The notes: a model not told the origin generated them from the letters alone. A stretch of 64,000 bases of DNA from Lactobacillus kullabergensis (GCF_000967195.1 NZ_KQ033871.1:1549312-1613311), one strand, 5' to 3'. Positions 1 to 8,024 are shown, counted from the first letter of the stretch. Program-made: numbers and translations.

Positions 1-166
1 CCTTTACCCCACTGGGTTTCGCTAAAGATATACTCTGCATTCTGATTTTATCTTTCTTCAAAGTTTCACTAACTAATAAAATTGCGTTTATACCTAGGCT
101 TGATGTCCAAGAAACAGCCACCTGACCATGCAGTAAACGGTAATCTACTCTAACCATTTGTATCAT
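1..166 (-). CDS. PTS mannose-class EIIB, N-terminal part (cut by window edge)
   Basis: This is the cytoplasmic EIIB of a mannose-family PTS; it passes phosphate from EIIA to the incoming sugar at EIIC/EIID. Only the first 55 codons are in the window. They read MIQMVRVDYRLLHGQVAVSW, the standard start of the family, and His14 in RLLHGQ is the expected phosphorylation site. I chose the ATG at 166 because AAAGGAG lies about ten bases upstream; an internal ATG at 157 is less well placed. It follows the EIIA gene (189-623) on the same strand, so it is the third gene of an operon that begins with a SIS enzyme at 1684. EIIC and EIID are presumably just outside the window. Sugar specificity cannot be read from this fragment. 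Confidence 0.88.
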   Translation of the reverse strand, partial: MIQMVRVDYRLLHGQVAVSWTSSLGINAILLVSETLKKDKIRMQSISLAKPSGVK

Positions 167-188
167 TACATATCAGCTCCTTTGTGTT

Positions 189-623
189 TCAAAATTCGTC
201 TAGCTCATTTGAACCATTTTGGTTATCCAAAGCATTGCAATAAATTATTCCCTTTTGTGCTTCACTAACAGATATTTTTATTTCATTATCTATTTCTTTT
301 CCTTTAACATTTACTATCAAAGACAAAATTAGTGGCAAATTGACACCGCAAATCAGGTGAATTCTGGCATCACTCTTAGTTAATTCTAAAAGATGGTTAT
401 TCACGCTGCCGCCAAAAATATCAGTAGTAATAATTATATAATCAGCCATAGAGTTTGAAATATAGTCATCAATCTTATTTTCAAAATCAAGGCAATGATT
501 CACATAAGCAGTAAAGCAAGTTATATTTTTTTGCTTACCTGCAATAAATTCTATTGTAGATAATAAACCTGTAGCCAACTTGCTATGAGTAGCTATTACA
601 TATTCAATTTTGGGATCATTCAT
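189..623 (-). CDS. PTS mannose/fructose-class EIIA
   Basis: EIIA subunit of a mannose-family PTS, which takes phosphate from HPr. The 144-residue protein has the typical single-domain EIIA-Man length and architecture. The N-terminal motif YVIATHSKLATG carries the expected active-site histidine (His13), and TTDIFGGSVNNHL corresponds to the conserved D-x-x-GGS segment near the active site. It lies two bases downstream of the SIS gene (626-1684) and just upstream of the partial EIIB, so the three are almost certainly co-transcribed. Control probably comes from the divergent RpiR-type gene at 1897. The linkage to a SIS-domain phosphosugar enzyme suggests an imported conjugated sugar, such as an Amadori product, rather than plain mannose; that is inference. 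Confidence 0.92.
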   Translation of the reverse strand: MNDPKIEYVIATHSKLATGLLSTIEFIAGKQKNITCFTAYVNHCLDFENKIDDYISNSMADYIIITTDIFGGSVNNHLLELTKSDARIHLICGVNLPLILSLIVNVKGKEIDNEIKISVSEAQKGIIYCNALDNQNGSNELDEF

Positions 624-625
624 GT

Positions 626-1684
626 TTAATTACCCTGACTACCCATTTTTTGATGAAAATCTGGATCTTTTGGTATACAAGGATCAATGCCATTTTCCCC
701 GGGTACTAAAGCAGCTATGACTTGAAACAGAATAGGATAAATAAATGTCTCAAATTGTCTTGGAACTTTAATATCATAACCAAACTTTTGCTGGTCACTA
801 ATATTAGAGCCATCAACAATGTATATTTTATTAGTCCACTCACTCAAAATTTTTATAATTCGGTTTAACTTGCCTTCTGAACCGTTATCAATGAAGAAAA
901 GCGTTGATTGACTATTTATCGCATTGTAAACACCATGTATAAATTCATTAAATTCATATCCAGTTATTGGTAACCGACACGCCTCTAGAATTTTTAAAGT
1001 AGATTCTAATACATCCCCATATAATGATGCAGGACCACTAATTCTGATATCATGTGCATGTGCTAGATCCTTTTTATTTTCTTCTACCCAATTAATTGCT
1101 CTTTTCAATGAGTTTGGGAATTGCTTTAATGTAGTTTTCAGTTCCTTAACATCTTCATCAAAATCACTTCTAGATATATGACCATTATCTATGCCAATAT
1201 ATTCTGACAGTAAAAGCAAATTTAATTTTGTAGTGTAATAGCCTTTAGTTTTTGGACCTACGGTTTCCTTTCCCACTGCGACAGTTAGCTTTTCGTCGGC
1301 GACTTTATTGATATAAGCATCTTCGGTTCCTGACATTGACGCTATAATACAGCCATGTTTTTTAGCCATATTCATTGCATTAAAAGTTGTCAAGCTGCCT
1401 CCCTCTTGGGAAACTCCTATAAATAAAGTGTGTGAATTATCTTTTTGTGCATTAAATATTTCATCTGTTAACTTAAATGGGTAATATGCATCAACCGGCA
1501 GACCACTTTTTTGTCTCATTAATTGCTGCATTTGTTCTCCAGAATGATAACTGGTACCTGAGCCAGTAATCATTATCTTTTTTATTTTACGAGAAACGAC
1601 ATGTTCAAATAATTTTTGACTATCATCTAAAAGTTTTAATAATTGTTCTGGTGTTTCTTCTAAATTTTCAATAATACCATTCAT
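626..1684 (-). CDS. SIS-domain phosphosugar deglycase/isomerase (FrlB/GfrE/F-like)
   Basis: The 352-residue protein has two SIS (sugar isomerase) domains, like the isomerase half of GlmS. Family members act on ketosamine or amino-sugar phosphates: FrlB and the Salmonella GfrE/GfrF proteins split fructoselysine-6-P or glucoselysine-6-P. Visible motifs are TGSGTSYHSGEQ (residues about 41-52) and GVSQEGGSL in the first SIS domain, GPKTKGYYTTKL, and the C-terminal E-F-I-H-G element, which matches the position of the catalytic Glu/His pair in FrlB-like enzymes. It is the first gene of a minus-strand operon followed by mannose-class EIIA and EIIB, the same combination seen in gfr operons. Deglycase function is inferred from family and context. 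A second, divergent copy is at 2796-3893. Confidence 0.82.
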   Translation of the reverse strand: MNGIIENLEETPEQLLKLLDDSQKLFEHVVSRKIKKIMITGSGTSYHSGEQMQQLMRQKSGLPVDAYYPFKLTDEIFNAQKDNSHTLFIGVSQEGGSLTTFNAMNMAKKHGCIIASMSGTEDAYINKVADEKLTVAVGKETVGPKTKGYYTTKLNLLLLSEYIGIDNGHISRSDFDEDVKELKTTLKQFPNSLKRAINWVEENKKDLAHAHDIRISGPASLYGDVLESTLKILEACRLPITGYEFNEFIHGVYNAINSQSTLFFIDNGSEGKLNRIIKILSEWTNKIYIVDGSNISDQQKFGYDIKVPRQFETFIYPILFQVIAALVPGENGIDPCIPKDPDFHQKMGSQGN

Positions 1685-1754
1685 ACTTCTTATTCCTTTC
1701 GTAAAAACCGTAATGTTTTATAAGATCTTGAGTACTCATCATTAAAGTTTTCAG

Positions 1755-1809
1755 TTGCAACCTTCATGTTTACTTTATAATATAAGCTAAACGGTTGAAA
1801 GCGTTTTAT
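1755..1809 (+). promoter_or_regulatory. rpiR-type promoter with overlapping cre-like site
   Basis: TTGCAA (1755-1760) and TAATAT (1778-1783) are 17 bases apart and make a plausible sigma-A promoter for the plus-strand regulator. Just downstream, TGAAAGCGTTTTAT (1796-1809) matches the catabolite-responsive element consensus TGWAARCGYTWNCW with one mismatch, so CcpA could block this promoter or act on the divergent PTS operon. The position supports control by carbon catabolite repression; binding is not shown. Confidence 0.5.
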
Positions 1810-1826
1810 GAAAATTGGAACTTTGT

Positions 1827-1863
1827 TTTCAATAATCTTTTGATACTGAAGCATTTATTGAAA
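1827..1863. promoter_or_regulatory. Inverted repeat, possible RpiR operator
   Basis: TTTCAATAA (1827-1835) and TTATTGAAA (1855-1863) are perfect inverted arms with a 19-base spacer, in the leader of the RpiR-type gene. Operators of this family often contain GAAA/TTTC half sites. The site could serve autoregulation, but nothing beyond symmetry and position supports it. Confidence 0.3.
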
Positions 1864-1896
1864 CTTTGTTACGTTGTTGAACGGAGGATTAATACT

Positions 1897-2721
1897 ATGG
1901 AGTCTTTAGAAGATTTAGTTCGGATTAAAAATACAACTAATAATGAAGAAGAAATTATCAAATTTATAATTGAAAAGCCAGAACAAGTAATTAATATGTC
2001 CATTTACAATCTAGCCCAGGCAACACATACATCTACCTCATCAATTATCAGGTTCTGCAAAAAGTGCAATTACAAAGGCTTTAAGGACTTTAAAATTAGC
2101 CTAATTCAATGCATAGATAAAGAAATCAACGATATAAATAACATTGATGTTAATATGCCGTTTAGAAAAAATGATACTGACCTGGTAATAGCAAAAAAAA
2201 TAAGCCAACTTTCTATTGAAACCATCAAAGCAACCTTTAATTTGCTCTCTTCTTCTAAATTACAAACTGCAGTTGATCAGATTATTAATGCAAACAGTGT
2301 TTTTGCAGTTGGTGTTGGTGATAACTATATTCGTTTGTGTGATTTTAAAACCAAGCTGCTGTTAATAAATTTTTATATCAAAATGACACAGTTAGAAGAT
2401 GACCAAATTAGGCTAACAAATCTCTCAACTAAAAAAGACGTAGCTATCATATTATCGTATAGCGGCGAAACAAAAAAAGTTTTAGAATGTGCACAAAAAT
2501 TTTTCCTTAACAGAACTCCAATTATAGCAATTACAAGTAATGAACATAGTCATTTGGCGTCCTTAGCCGATCAAATTTTTTTAATTCCTAATAAAGAGAA
2601 TAGTAAAGTCAGCTTTTCCAATTTTTCTTCACATGTTTCAATCGAATACATTTTAAATACTATCTATTCCTGTATGTTCAGTAGAAATTATCTAGCTAAC
2701 TGTAAATACACACAAAACTAA
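1897..2721 (+). CDS. RpiR/MurR-family transcriptional regulator
   Basis: A sugar-phosphate-responsive DNA-binding protein of 274 residues. An N-terminal RpiR helix-turn-helix domain (about residues 1-75) includes MSIYNLAQATHTSTSSIIRF and is followed by F-K-D-F-K. A C-terminal SIS domain (about residues 115-260) carries VFAVGVGDN and ILSYSGETKK, the ligand-binding elements. The frame is open upstream to 1795, but GGAGG at 1883-1887 sits ten bases before the ATG at 1897, and the 34 extra residues do not look like a conserved N-terminus, so 1897 is preferred. It is divergent from the SIS-EIIA-EIIB operon and probably controls it in response to the imported sugar phosphate. A bidirectional terminator separates it from the next gene. 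Confidence 0.88.
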   Translation: MESLEDLVRIKNTTNNEEEIIKFIIEKPEQVINMSIYNLAQATHTSTSSIIRFCKKCNYKGFKDFKISLIQCIDKEINDINNIDVNMPFRKNDTDLVIAKKISQLSIETIKATFNLLSSSKLQTAVDQIINANSVFAVGVGDNYIRLCDFKTKLLLINFYIKMTQLEDDQIRLTNLSTKKDVAIILSYSGETKKVLECAQKFFLNRTPIIAITSNEHSHLASLADQIFLIPNKENSKVSFSNFSSHVSIEYILNTIYSCMFSRNYLANCKYTQN

Positions 2722-2740
2722 GCGAAATATAACACAATAA

Positions 2741-2775
2741 AAAAGGATTCAACTGAAGTTGAATCCTTTTATTAA
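2741..2775. terminator. Bidirectional intrinsic terminator
   Basis: AAAAGGATTCAACT (2741-2754) and AGTTGAATCCTTTT (2757-2770) form a 14-base-pair stem with A tracts and T tracts on both sides. It lies between the converging RpiR gene (+) and the SIS gene (-) and can serve both. Confidence 0.85.
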
Positions 2776-2795
2776 GTGTTAAAAACACTTTATAC

Positions 2796-3893
2796 CTAAA
2801 CGTTCATGTGACCCGAAATTGAATTATCTGTTACTGGACTAACACTTGTATCTATCCCAACTTTCTCAGAAAGCTTAGCAGACAAAACTTGGAATGGCAC
2901 TACATAAATGATTGGAGATAATAGTGGAGAAGTTTTAACGCTTAATTTTAAATCTCTCCTGGTAGTTTCAAAATCTTCACCTGAAACAACGAAGACATGC
3001 TTAGTATACGCACGGCGATAATACGCTGCTATATCAATCATCCGTTTAAATTCTGATCCCTTGTTACCTCCAATAAGAAAAATAAAGTTATCATCATGAT
3101 AAGCACGAAGCGGACCATGAAGTTGTTCTTCCTGCTCATATGCACTTGTGGGACGACCAAAAGTTTCAAAAAACTTCAAGCGAGCCTCAAGCGCTGTCGG
3201 GAAGTTATAACCGAATCCTGCAATTGAAGCCTTTTGCATTTCAACAAGCTCTTCTTGCTGCTTTTCATACCAAGCTACACTTTCGTTAACAACAGTTGGA
3301 AAATTATTTACCAATTCCTGTGCGTCGTTAAAAAGTTGATCATATTTTTCTTTTCCAATTAAACGAGATTGGTATGCAATCTCAACAGCTAACATATAAA
3401 ACTGAAGTAAAGTTTCTGTATAGCCTCTTGTTTCCGGTCCGATTTGTTCTTCTTCACAAACAAGATGAACGTAATGGTCAGCAATTTTTGTAATTGCTGA
3501 TCCTAATTGTTCTGAAACTCCTAGTGTTGAAAAACCACATTTTTCTGCATGTTGTAATGCTCCGCAAGTAGAAATACTGTCACCGTGCTGAGACAATCCT
3601 ACGACTAACACCTGATTATTTCTAAAAACACTGCTGGGATTTATACTTTCGGAATAAGTAAAAACTGTTGGTTCGACTGCTACGCCTTCAACTTTAAGAA
3701 GTTTAACAAAAATGTTGCGTATTACTCGCATAGCATTATATGAAGTACCAGAGCCAGTAAAGATGACTTTTTTAAAATTATTTTTTAGCCAAAAATCAAT
3801 AAAGTCTTGACCATAATCTTTTCGTTCATCGATAGCTCTTTGTAAAACTCTCGCTGTATCTTTGATATGTCCCATCATTGTTAATTTAGTCAT
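2796..3893 (-). CDS. SIS-domain phosphosugar deglycase/isomerase (second copy)
   Basis: A 365-residue double-SIS protein related to GlmS isomerase and FrlB/GfrE/F-type deglycases. Motifs include FTGSGTSYNAMRV (first SIS domain), VVGLSQHGDSIST, IGPETRGYTET and the C-terminal E-Q-L-H-G element that parallels E-F-I-H-G of the copy at 626-1684. The two share architecture but differ clearly in sequence, so they probably act on different substrates. It is the last gene of a minus-strand operon with a complete mannose-class EII complex and a membrane-anchored protein, only three bases from the latter. The imported and phosphorylated substrate is therefore probably split or isomerised here. The exact reaction is inferred. 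Confidence 0.82.
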   Translation of the reverse strand: MTKLTMMGHIKDTARVLQRAIDERKDYGQDFIDFWLKNNFKKVIFTGSGTSYNAMRVIRNIFVKLLKVEGVAVEPTVFTYSESINPSSVFRNNQVLVVGLSQHGDSISTCGALQHAEKCGFSTLGVSEQLGSAITKIADHYVHLVCEEEQIGPETRGYTETLLQFYMLAVEIAYQSRLIGKEKYDQLFNDAQELVNNFPTVVNESVAWYEKQQEELVEMQKASIAGFGYNFPTALEARLKFFETFGRPTSAYEQEEQLHGPLRAYHDDNFIFLIGGNKGSEFKRMIDIAAYYRRAYTKHVFVVSGEDFETTRRDLKLSVKTSPLLSPIIYVVPFQVLSAKLSEKVGIDTSVSPVTDNSISGHMNV

Positions 3894-3896
3894 ATT

Positions 3897-4529
3897 CTAA
3901 AATTCCTCCAATTTAATTGTTTTATTTGCAACCTTTTTCATTTCTAATAAATATTCTTTGACTTGCTTATTTAATCCCAGAGACTCACTTGCCTTAATTA
4001 AGCGATCATAAATTATTAACTTCTGTTGTGGTTCGTTAGCAACTTTGAGCTGATTATTTAATTCTGCCAGTAAATTTTGATCTGGTTCAAGGTAAACTCT
4101 ATGTAATTGATCTATTTCTTTCTTTATTTCTGCTGTCTTACAATTTACTTTCAAATAGTTTTCCAATTTAAGTATGGATTCCTGATCGCTTTTTTCTAAG
4201 AAAAGAACATAACTGCGCATTAATCGAATTAATAAGTTATTATTCTTAGTTAAATCAGAAGGCTTTTTGATAAATTTTGATACAATCTTTTTAACATTTG
4301 CTATATCTCCATACGTCAAGAAATAATCTAACTTTAGAAGTTCACGTGATCTAGCGGATAAGCAAATTTTCGCTACTGGAGCTTCAAGCAATTGAAAATA
4401 TTTGCTTTTTTGTCCTTTTCTTTCAAAAGACAATAACTTGGTAAACATTTTTTTACGTAATCTGGTTTCGGAAAGCCAGCCAAGTATAAAGACTGCAAAT
4501 AGCAGCAATGCGATCAATATATTTTTCAT
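3897..4529 (-). CDS. Membrane-anchored protein of unknown function in a mannose-class PTS operon
   Basis: I do not recognise this 210-residue protein. Residues about 3-19 form one hydrophobic helix (ILIALLLFAVFILGWLSE), probably a signal anchor with the rest in the cytoplasm because basic residues (RLRKK) follow it. The remainder is Lys/Leu-rich and predicted helical, with repeated helix pairs such as LLKLDYFLTYGDIANVKKIV and LIIYDRLIKASESLGLNKQV that resemble TPR-like solenoids. It lies nine bases after EIID and three bases before the SIS enzyme, so it is co-expressed with a sugar uptake route. It might tether the SIS enzyme or regulate the EII complex; that is speculation. No catalytic motif was seen. 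Confidence 0.72.
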   Translation of the reverse strand: MKNILIALLLFAVFILGWLSETRLRKKMFTKLLSFERKGQKSKYFQLLEAPVAKICLSARSRELLKLDYFLTYGDIANVKKIVSKFIKKPSDLTKNNNLLIRLMRSYVLFLEKSDQESILKLENYLKVNCKTAEIKKEIDQLHRVYLEPDQNLLAELNNQLKVANEPQQKLIIYDRLIKASESLGLNKQVKEYLLEMKKVANKTIKLEEF

Positions 4530-4538
4530 GATTTGCTT

Positions 4539-5369
4539 TTATAATAAACCAACTGAAACTGCTAAAATTCCCAAGATAATTAACCCTATTAAGATCACTG
4601 TTCCGTTAACTTTCTTCTGCAATAATCCGTAGCAACCAAAGGTTAGCAATAATGGCAGTAAATCGGGCATTAGAGAATCTAAAGTTTTTTGTAAACCGAT
4701 TTTAGTCCCGCCAAATTTCATAACTAACGGTACTTTGATAATTACCATTGAAGCAACCATCGCTCCAACAACCACTAGACCTAAAATTTTCGCTGCCTCT
4801 GTTAATTTTTGCAGGGTGCCACTTTCACTTGCTTCTGCAAGGAATTTGTTACCACCTTCATAAGCTAATTTAAATCCGAACCAGCGAAGCAATTCACTTG
4901 GTATTACGTTGATTAAGAAATAAAGAATTGGACCTAAAATACTCCCTTTAATTGCAAGAGGTGCTCCTACACCAACGGCAATTACCCGAAGAGTTCCCCA
5001 AAACATTGAGTCACCAATTCCGGCTAAAGGACCCATCAAAGCAGTTTTAACAGAATTAATTGAACTAGCGTCAAAATCTTCAGAATTGGCATTCTGTTCT
5101 TCCATAGCACAACTTATTCCCAAAATTAAGGGAGAAGTCGAAGTTGAGCAATTGAAAAATTCTAAGTGCCTTTTAAAACCTTTTTGCATTTCGTCTTCAT
5201 TATCGCCATATAGTCTTTTAATAACTGGGGTCATTGCCCAAGCATAGCCCAGAGACATTTGCCTTTCATAATTAAAAGAACCAAGAAGCTGATAATGACG
5301 CCACATAACTTTGCGTAAATCCTTTTTAGTTAATTTCTTTTCTGGTTTTTGCGTTACTGAATTATCCAT
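4539..5369 (-). CDS. PTS mannose-class EIID
   Basis: Membrane subunit EIID of a mannose-family PTS; with EIIC it forms the sugar channel. The 276-residue length is typical. The sequence has the family start (LTKKDLRKVMWRHYQLLGSF), the conserved M-x-P-V-I-K-R-L-Y segment and M-G-P-L-A-G-I-G-D-S, the EIID signature around residues 115-125, then several C-terminal hydrophobic segments. Its start overlaps the EIIC stop by one base, indicating translational coupling. It is the fourth gene of the EIIA-EIIB-EIIC-EIID series starting at 7023. Substrate cannot be deduced from EIID alone. Confidence 0.95.
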   Translation of the reverse strand: MDNSVTQKPEKKLTKKDLRKVMWRHYQLLGSFNYERQMSLGYAWAMTPVIKRLYGDNEDEMQKGFKRHLEFFNCSTSTSPLILGISCAMEEQNANSEDFDASSINSVKTALMGPLAGIGDSMFWGTLRVIAVGVGAPLAIKGSILGPILYFLINVIPSELLRWFGFKLAYEGGNKFLAEASESGTLQKLTEAAKILGLVVVGAMVASMVIIKVPLVMKFGGTKIGLQKTLDSLMPDLLPLLLTFGCYGLLQKKVNGTVILIGLIILGILAVSVGLL

Positions 5370-6115
5370 TACAGTAAGTCCTCCTCATTATTTTCACTAG
5401 GTTTGAATTGATAGTAAACATAGGCAATTATCAACCCGAATAAAGCTATACCAATCATTGGTACTTTCAAAAATGCTACCAAGCCAAATCCTAGGAAAAG
5501 AAATGGTGCATACTTTTTGTCATATGTAAGTTGCATTAACATAGCAATACCCAATGCTGGAAGTAAGTTCCCTGACTGAGTTAAACCGTCTTGAATTACT
5601 TTAGGAATTGAACGCACAATGACCTTAATAACCGGTGCACCAACTAAATAGCCAACAATTATTGGTACAAATTTAGATAAGAACAACATAGCTGTTCCTG
5701 ACCATTGTCCAATTGCAATTCCTTTCCAATTTTTCTTTTCTATTTGTCTGTCAGCATAATGTGTGAAAATTGCATTAAAACTACCTATTGCAATGGCAAT
5801 AATCTGTGCAATTAATGCAATTGGGATAGCCAGAGTCAATGTTGTTTGCCAGTTCGTACCTGTCTTTATTGCCAAAGCTGTAGCTAAAGCTGAACCAACT
5901 ACAACATCCGGCGGAGTTGTAGTTCCAATTCCAACCAGTCCCATCCACACTAGCTCAAGTTGTCCTCCTAAAATTAAACCAGTGGTAAAGTCCCCCATAA
6001 CTAATCCAACAATAGGACCTATTATGATTGGCCTATCCAACATATGCTGACCGCCAAGGCGACTCTCCATATAAACAGTTGCTCCTACCAGAGCAACTAA
6101 AAATGCTTGTATCAT
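5369..6115 (-). CDS. PTS mannose-class EIIC
   Basis: Integral membrane EIIC of a mannose-family PTS, 248 residues with about seven hydrophobic segments. Family features include RPIIIGPIVGLVMGD, GGQLELVWMGLVGIG and PDVVVGSALATALA. The frame is open further upstream, but the ATG at 6115 has an AGAGGAAGA Shine-Dalgarno nine bases before it. A start there also removes an overlap with the EIIB gene that ends at 6135 and gives a normal N-terminus (MIQAFLVALVGATVY). It is coupled to EIID by a one-base overlap. Confidence 0.94.
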   Translation of the reverse strand: MIQAFLVALVGATVYMESRLGGQHMLDRPIIIGPIVGLVMGDFTTGLILGGQLELVWMGLVGIGTTTPPDVVVGSALATALAIKTGTNWQTTLTLAIPIALIAQIIAIAIGSFNAIFTHYADRQIEKKNWKGIAIGQWSGTAMLFLSKFVPIIVGYLVGAPVIKVIVRSIPKVIQDGLTQSGNLLPALGIAMLMQLTYDKKYAPFLFLGFGLVAFLKVPMIGIALFGLIIAYVYYQFKPSENNEEDLL

Positions 6116-6134
6116 AATCTTCTTCCTCTTTAAA

Positions 6135-6623
6135 TTATTTATTAAAAGCTTTTGCAATACCTGAGTAATTTAAACTCTCAGCAGTGGGAGTTACCTGTGC
6201 AAAAACTTCTACTCCTTGATCGTTCAATTGCTTGGCATATTTAAATTCTTCTGCAGTCATTTTTATCTGTGGCAAAACAGAAACTGCATTTTCATAGTGA
6301 ATTCCAGCTGTTCCAATATTTACTTTATTGATTCCAGAAACCTGCTGTTTCAATTCAAATGCGTCTTGTACATTGATTGTTACAACAAAGATTTTTTTAT
6401 TGGCGTATTTAGAACTATTTAAAATTTTGGCAGAAGTTTTTAAGTCTTTAATTCCTAAAGTAACACCAGCAGGTTTAGCAAGTTTCATTGTCATCTTGGT
6501 CATCGCATCATTTGCTGCATGGTCGTTAGCCACTAATAAAATATCTGGATGCAATTGATTCGTCCAAGATACTGCAACTAGACCATGAACAAGCCGATCA
6601 TCAGCTCTCAACAAACTAATCAT
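6135..6623 (-). CDS. PTS mannose-class EIIB
   Basis: Cytoplasmic EIIB of a mannose-family PTS, 162 residues. The motif LLRADDRLVHGLVAVSWTNQ is the standard N-terminus, with His14 as the predicted phosphohistidine. The first eight bases overlap the end of EIIA (6616-7023), and EIIC follows 20 bases downstream, so the order A-B-C-D is compact and co-transcribed. The C-terminal part (VNIGTAGIHYENAVSVLP) matches the usual EIIB fold. Confidence 0.94.
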   Translation of the reverse strand: MISLLRADDRLVHGLVAVSWTNQLHPDILLVANDHAANDAMTKMTMKLAKPAGVTLGIKDLKTSAKILNSSKYANKKIFVVTINVQDAFELKQQVSGINKVNIGTAGIHYENAVSVLPQIKMTAEEFKYAKQLNDQGVEVFAQVTPTAESLNYSGIAKAFNK

Positions 6624-7023
6624 CTAGGTCATCCCCTTTTAATAAATCATTTATAAAGACAATTTGGTTACGTGCCTGATCCACAGCTGTTTTAATAGTC
6701 TCATCAGATATTTTATTATCTGTATTCATTACTAATTCCAACACTAGTGAAAGGTTAATGCCACTAACCACTTTACAGTCATAATCTTTTATTAAATTGA
6801 GCGCTTCTTTATTAACACTTCCTCCCAGCATATCAGTCAAAATTATTACTTGCTCTGATTTAAATTTATCCAATAAACTTTTTAATTCTTCTGCAAAATT
6901 TTTTTGTTCATCAACATATGCGTTAATAAAATGAACGTTAGTAATTGTGCTATTAAAGAAATTAATTGAATTCTTATAGCCATCAGCTAAATAACTATGA
7001 GTAGCTATGATAAATTGACTCAT
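6616..7023 (-). CDS. PTS mannose-class EIIA
   Basis: EIIA subunit, 135 residues, with His9 in FIIATHSYLADG as the predicted phosphorylation site and LTDMLGGSVNKEAL as the conserved D-x-L-G-G-S segment. It is the first gene of the operon EIIA-EIIB-EIIC-EIID, unknown membrane protein, SIS enzyme. The start has a GAAAGGAAG ribosome binding site eight bases upstream. A promoter with a GntR-type half-site palindrome in its spacer lies at 7084-7112, pointing to control by the divergent GntR gene at 7311. Confidence 0.93.
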   Translation of the reverse strand: MSQFIIATHSYLADGYKNSINFFNSTITNVHFINAYVDEQKNFAEELKSLLDKFKSEQVIILTDMLGGSVNKEALNLIKDYDCKVVSGINLSLVLELVMNTDNKISDETIKTAVDQARNQIVFINDLLKGDDLDD

Positions 7024-7083
7024 TTACATTCTTCCTTTCACTTTTTTGATTAAAATGTTAGCGTAAACATTAAAACTATGTTA

Positions 7084-7112
7084 AATATACTACTGTATAT
7101 ACATTTTTACAA
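7084..7112 (-). promoter_or_regulatory. Promoter of PTS operon 2 with GntR-type operator in the spacer
   Basis: On the minus strand, TTGTAA (7107-7112) and TATATT (7084-7089) are 17 bases apart. The spacer contains GTATATAC (7095-7102), part of the perfect palindrome TGTATATACA, which fits the GT-N-TA-N-AC pattern of HutC-subfamily GntR operators. A repressor bound here would occlude RNA polymerase. The divergent GntR gene is the obvious candidate. Confidence 0.6.
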
Positions 7113-7199
7113 GTACTTTTTTATAATTTTTGTTTATAAGCCTTTAAAAATAAGATTATTTCAAAGAAAAATATTTATACCTTTATTAGTTTATTTAAG

Positions 7200-7261
7200 G
7201 TATATACATTTAAGCAAAAATATTTTTTATTTTGCTAAAAACTATACAAATTATCTATAAT
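7200..7261 (+). promoter_or_regulatory. Second GTATATAC operator and gntR promoter
   Basis: A second GTATATAC at 7200-7207 lies 25 bases upstream of TTGCTA (7232-7237) and TATAAT (7256-7261), spaced by 18 bases, a reasonable promoter for the GntR gene at 7311. Two identical octamers, each near one of two divergent promoters, suggest joint control and autoregulation. Confidence 0.5.
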
Positions 7262-7310
7262 TAATATTAGAAAAATAAATTCAAAAATATAAATTACTAA
7301 GGATAAACAA

Positions 7311-8024
7311 GTGAAATCTAAATATGAAAAAGTAGAAGACTACTTCATAGAAAAAATTAATAGGGGTACGCTTAAATCTGGAGACAAGTTGCCACCTGAA
7401 ATACAAATTAGTAAGAAATACGGCTATAGCAGAATGACCGTTAACAAAGCAATGAAAAATTTAGAAAAACAGGGATACGTTACTCGAATCGCTGGACGAG
7501 GAACATTTGTAAAAGAAAAAAGTGTTTTACGTCTGCTTACGGATAACATCAGCCTTAGTGATATCATTAAGCAACAAAGAATGACTCCTGGTTCGACCCT
7601 GCTTTCTTATAGCTTAGCTGATGCTAGCGAAGTGCCTTCGGCAGGGGAATTTTCAACACCGATTGATAAATTTCATCATACTGAAAGATTAAGAACTGGT
7701 GATAACAAACCAATTGCTCTAACTCAGGATTTTATTTGTGCAAATCTCATTAAGAATATAGATTTAAATCTTATAACTGGTTCTCTATATTCATATTTAA
7801 AGAAATTAAAATTACCGGTAATCCAAAATTTTGTTGAAATCAAAGCTGTCAAGGCAACCAAAAAACAACAAAAATTACTGAATTTAGATGTTGATTTCTT
7901 ATTAATGACATTGGCAAATACAGATACTATTACCTCACAAGATCAACGAGTACCGCTTGGAGTTTTTATTTCTTATTACAATCCAGATCTTTATACGTAC
8001 CGCTTTAATGAAGCTCAACAATAA
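7311..8024 (+). CDS. GntR-family (HutC subfamily) transcriptional regulator
   Basis: A 237-residue repressor-type protein. Residues about 1-70 form the winged helix-turn-helix of GntR (LPPEIQISKKYGYSRMTVNK, then LEKQGYVTRIAGRGTFV). Residues about 85-235 form a UTRA effector domain typical of HutC-type regulators, which sense sugar phosphates or amino sugars. Translation starts with GTG at 7311, with AAGGA at 7299-7303. It is divergent from the EIIABCD operon at 7023, and two GTATATAC octamers in the shared region are its likely operators. A third copy of this octamer lies far away at 30504-30511. Confidence 0.9.
   Translation: MKSKYEKVEDYFIEKINRGTLKSGDKLPPEIQISKKYGYSRMTVNKAMKNLEKQGYVTRIAGRGTFVKEKSVLRLLTDNISLSDIIKQQRMTPGSTLLSYSLADASEVPSAGEFSTPIDKFHHTERLRTGDNKPIALTQDFICANLIKNIDLNLITGSLYSYLKKLKLPVIQNFVEIKAVKATKKQQKLLNLDVDFLLMTLANTDTITSQDQRVPLGVFISYYNPDLYTYRFNEAQQ

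Noticed and set aside
7078-7260. A 60-codon open frame on the plus strand upstream of the GntR gene
   Set aside because: It is Phe/Tyr/Ile/Leu-rich low-complexity sequence in AT-rich DNA, has no ribosome binding site and covers the promoters and operators of the divergent genes.
1685-7310. Sigma-54 promoters for the first two mannose-class PTS operons
   Set aside because: Neither upstream region contains TGGC-N8-TGC-like elements with ten-base spacing; RpiR and GntR regulators are adjacent instead.
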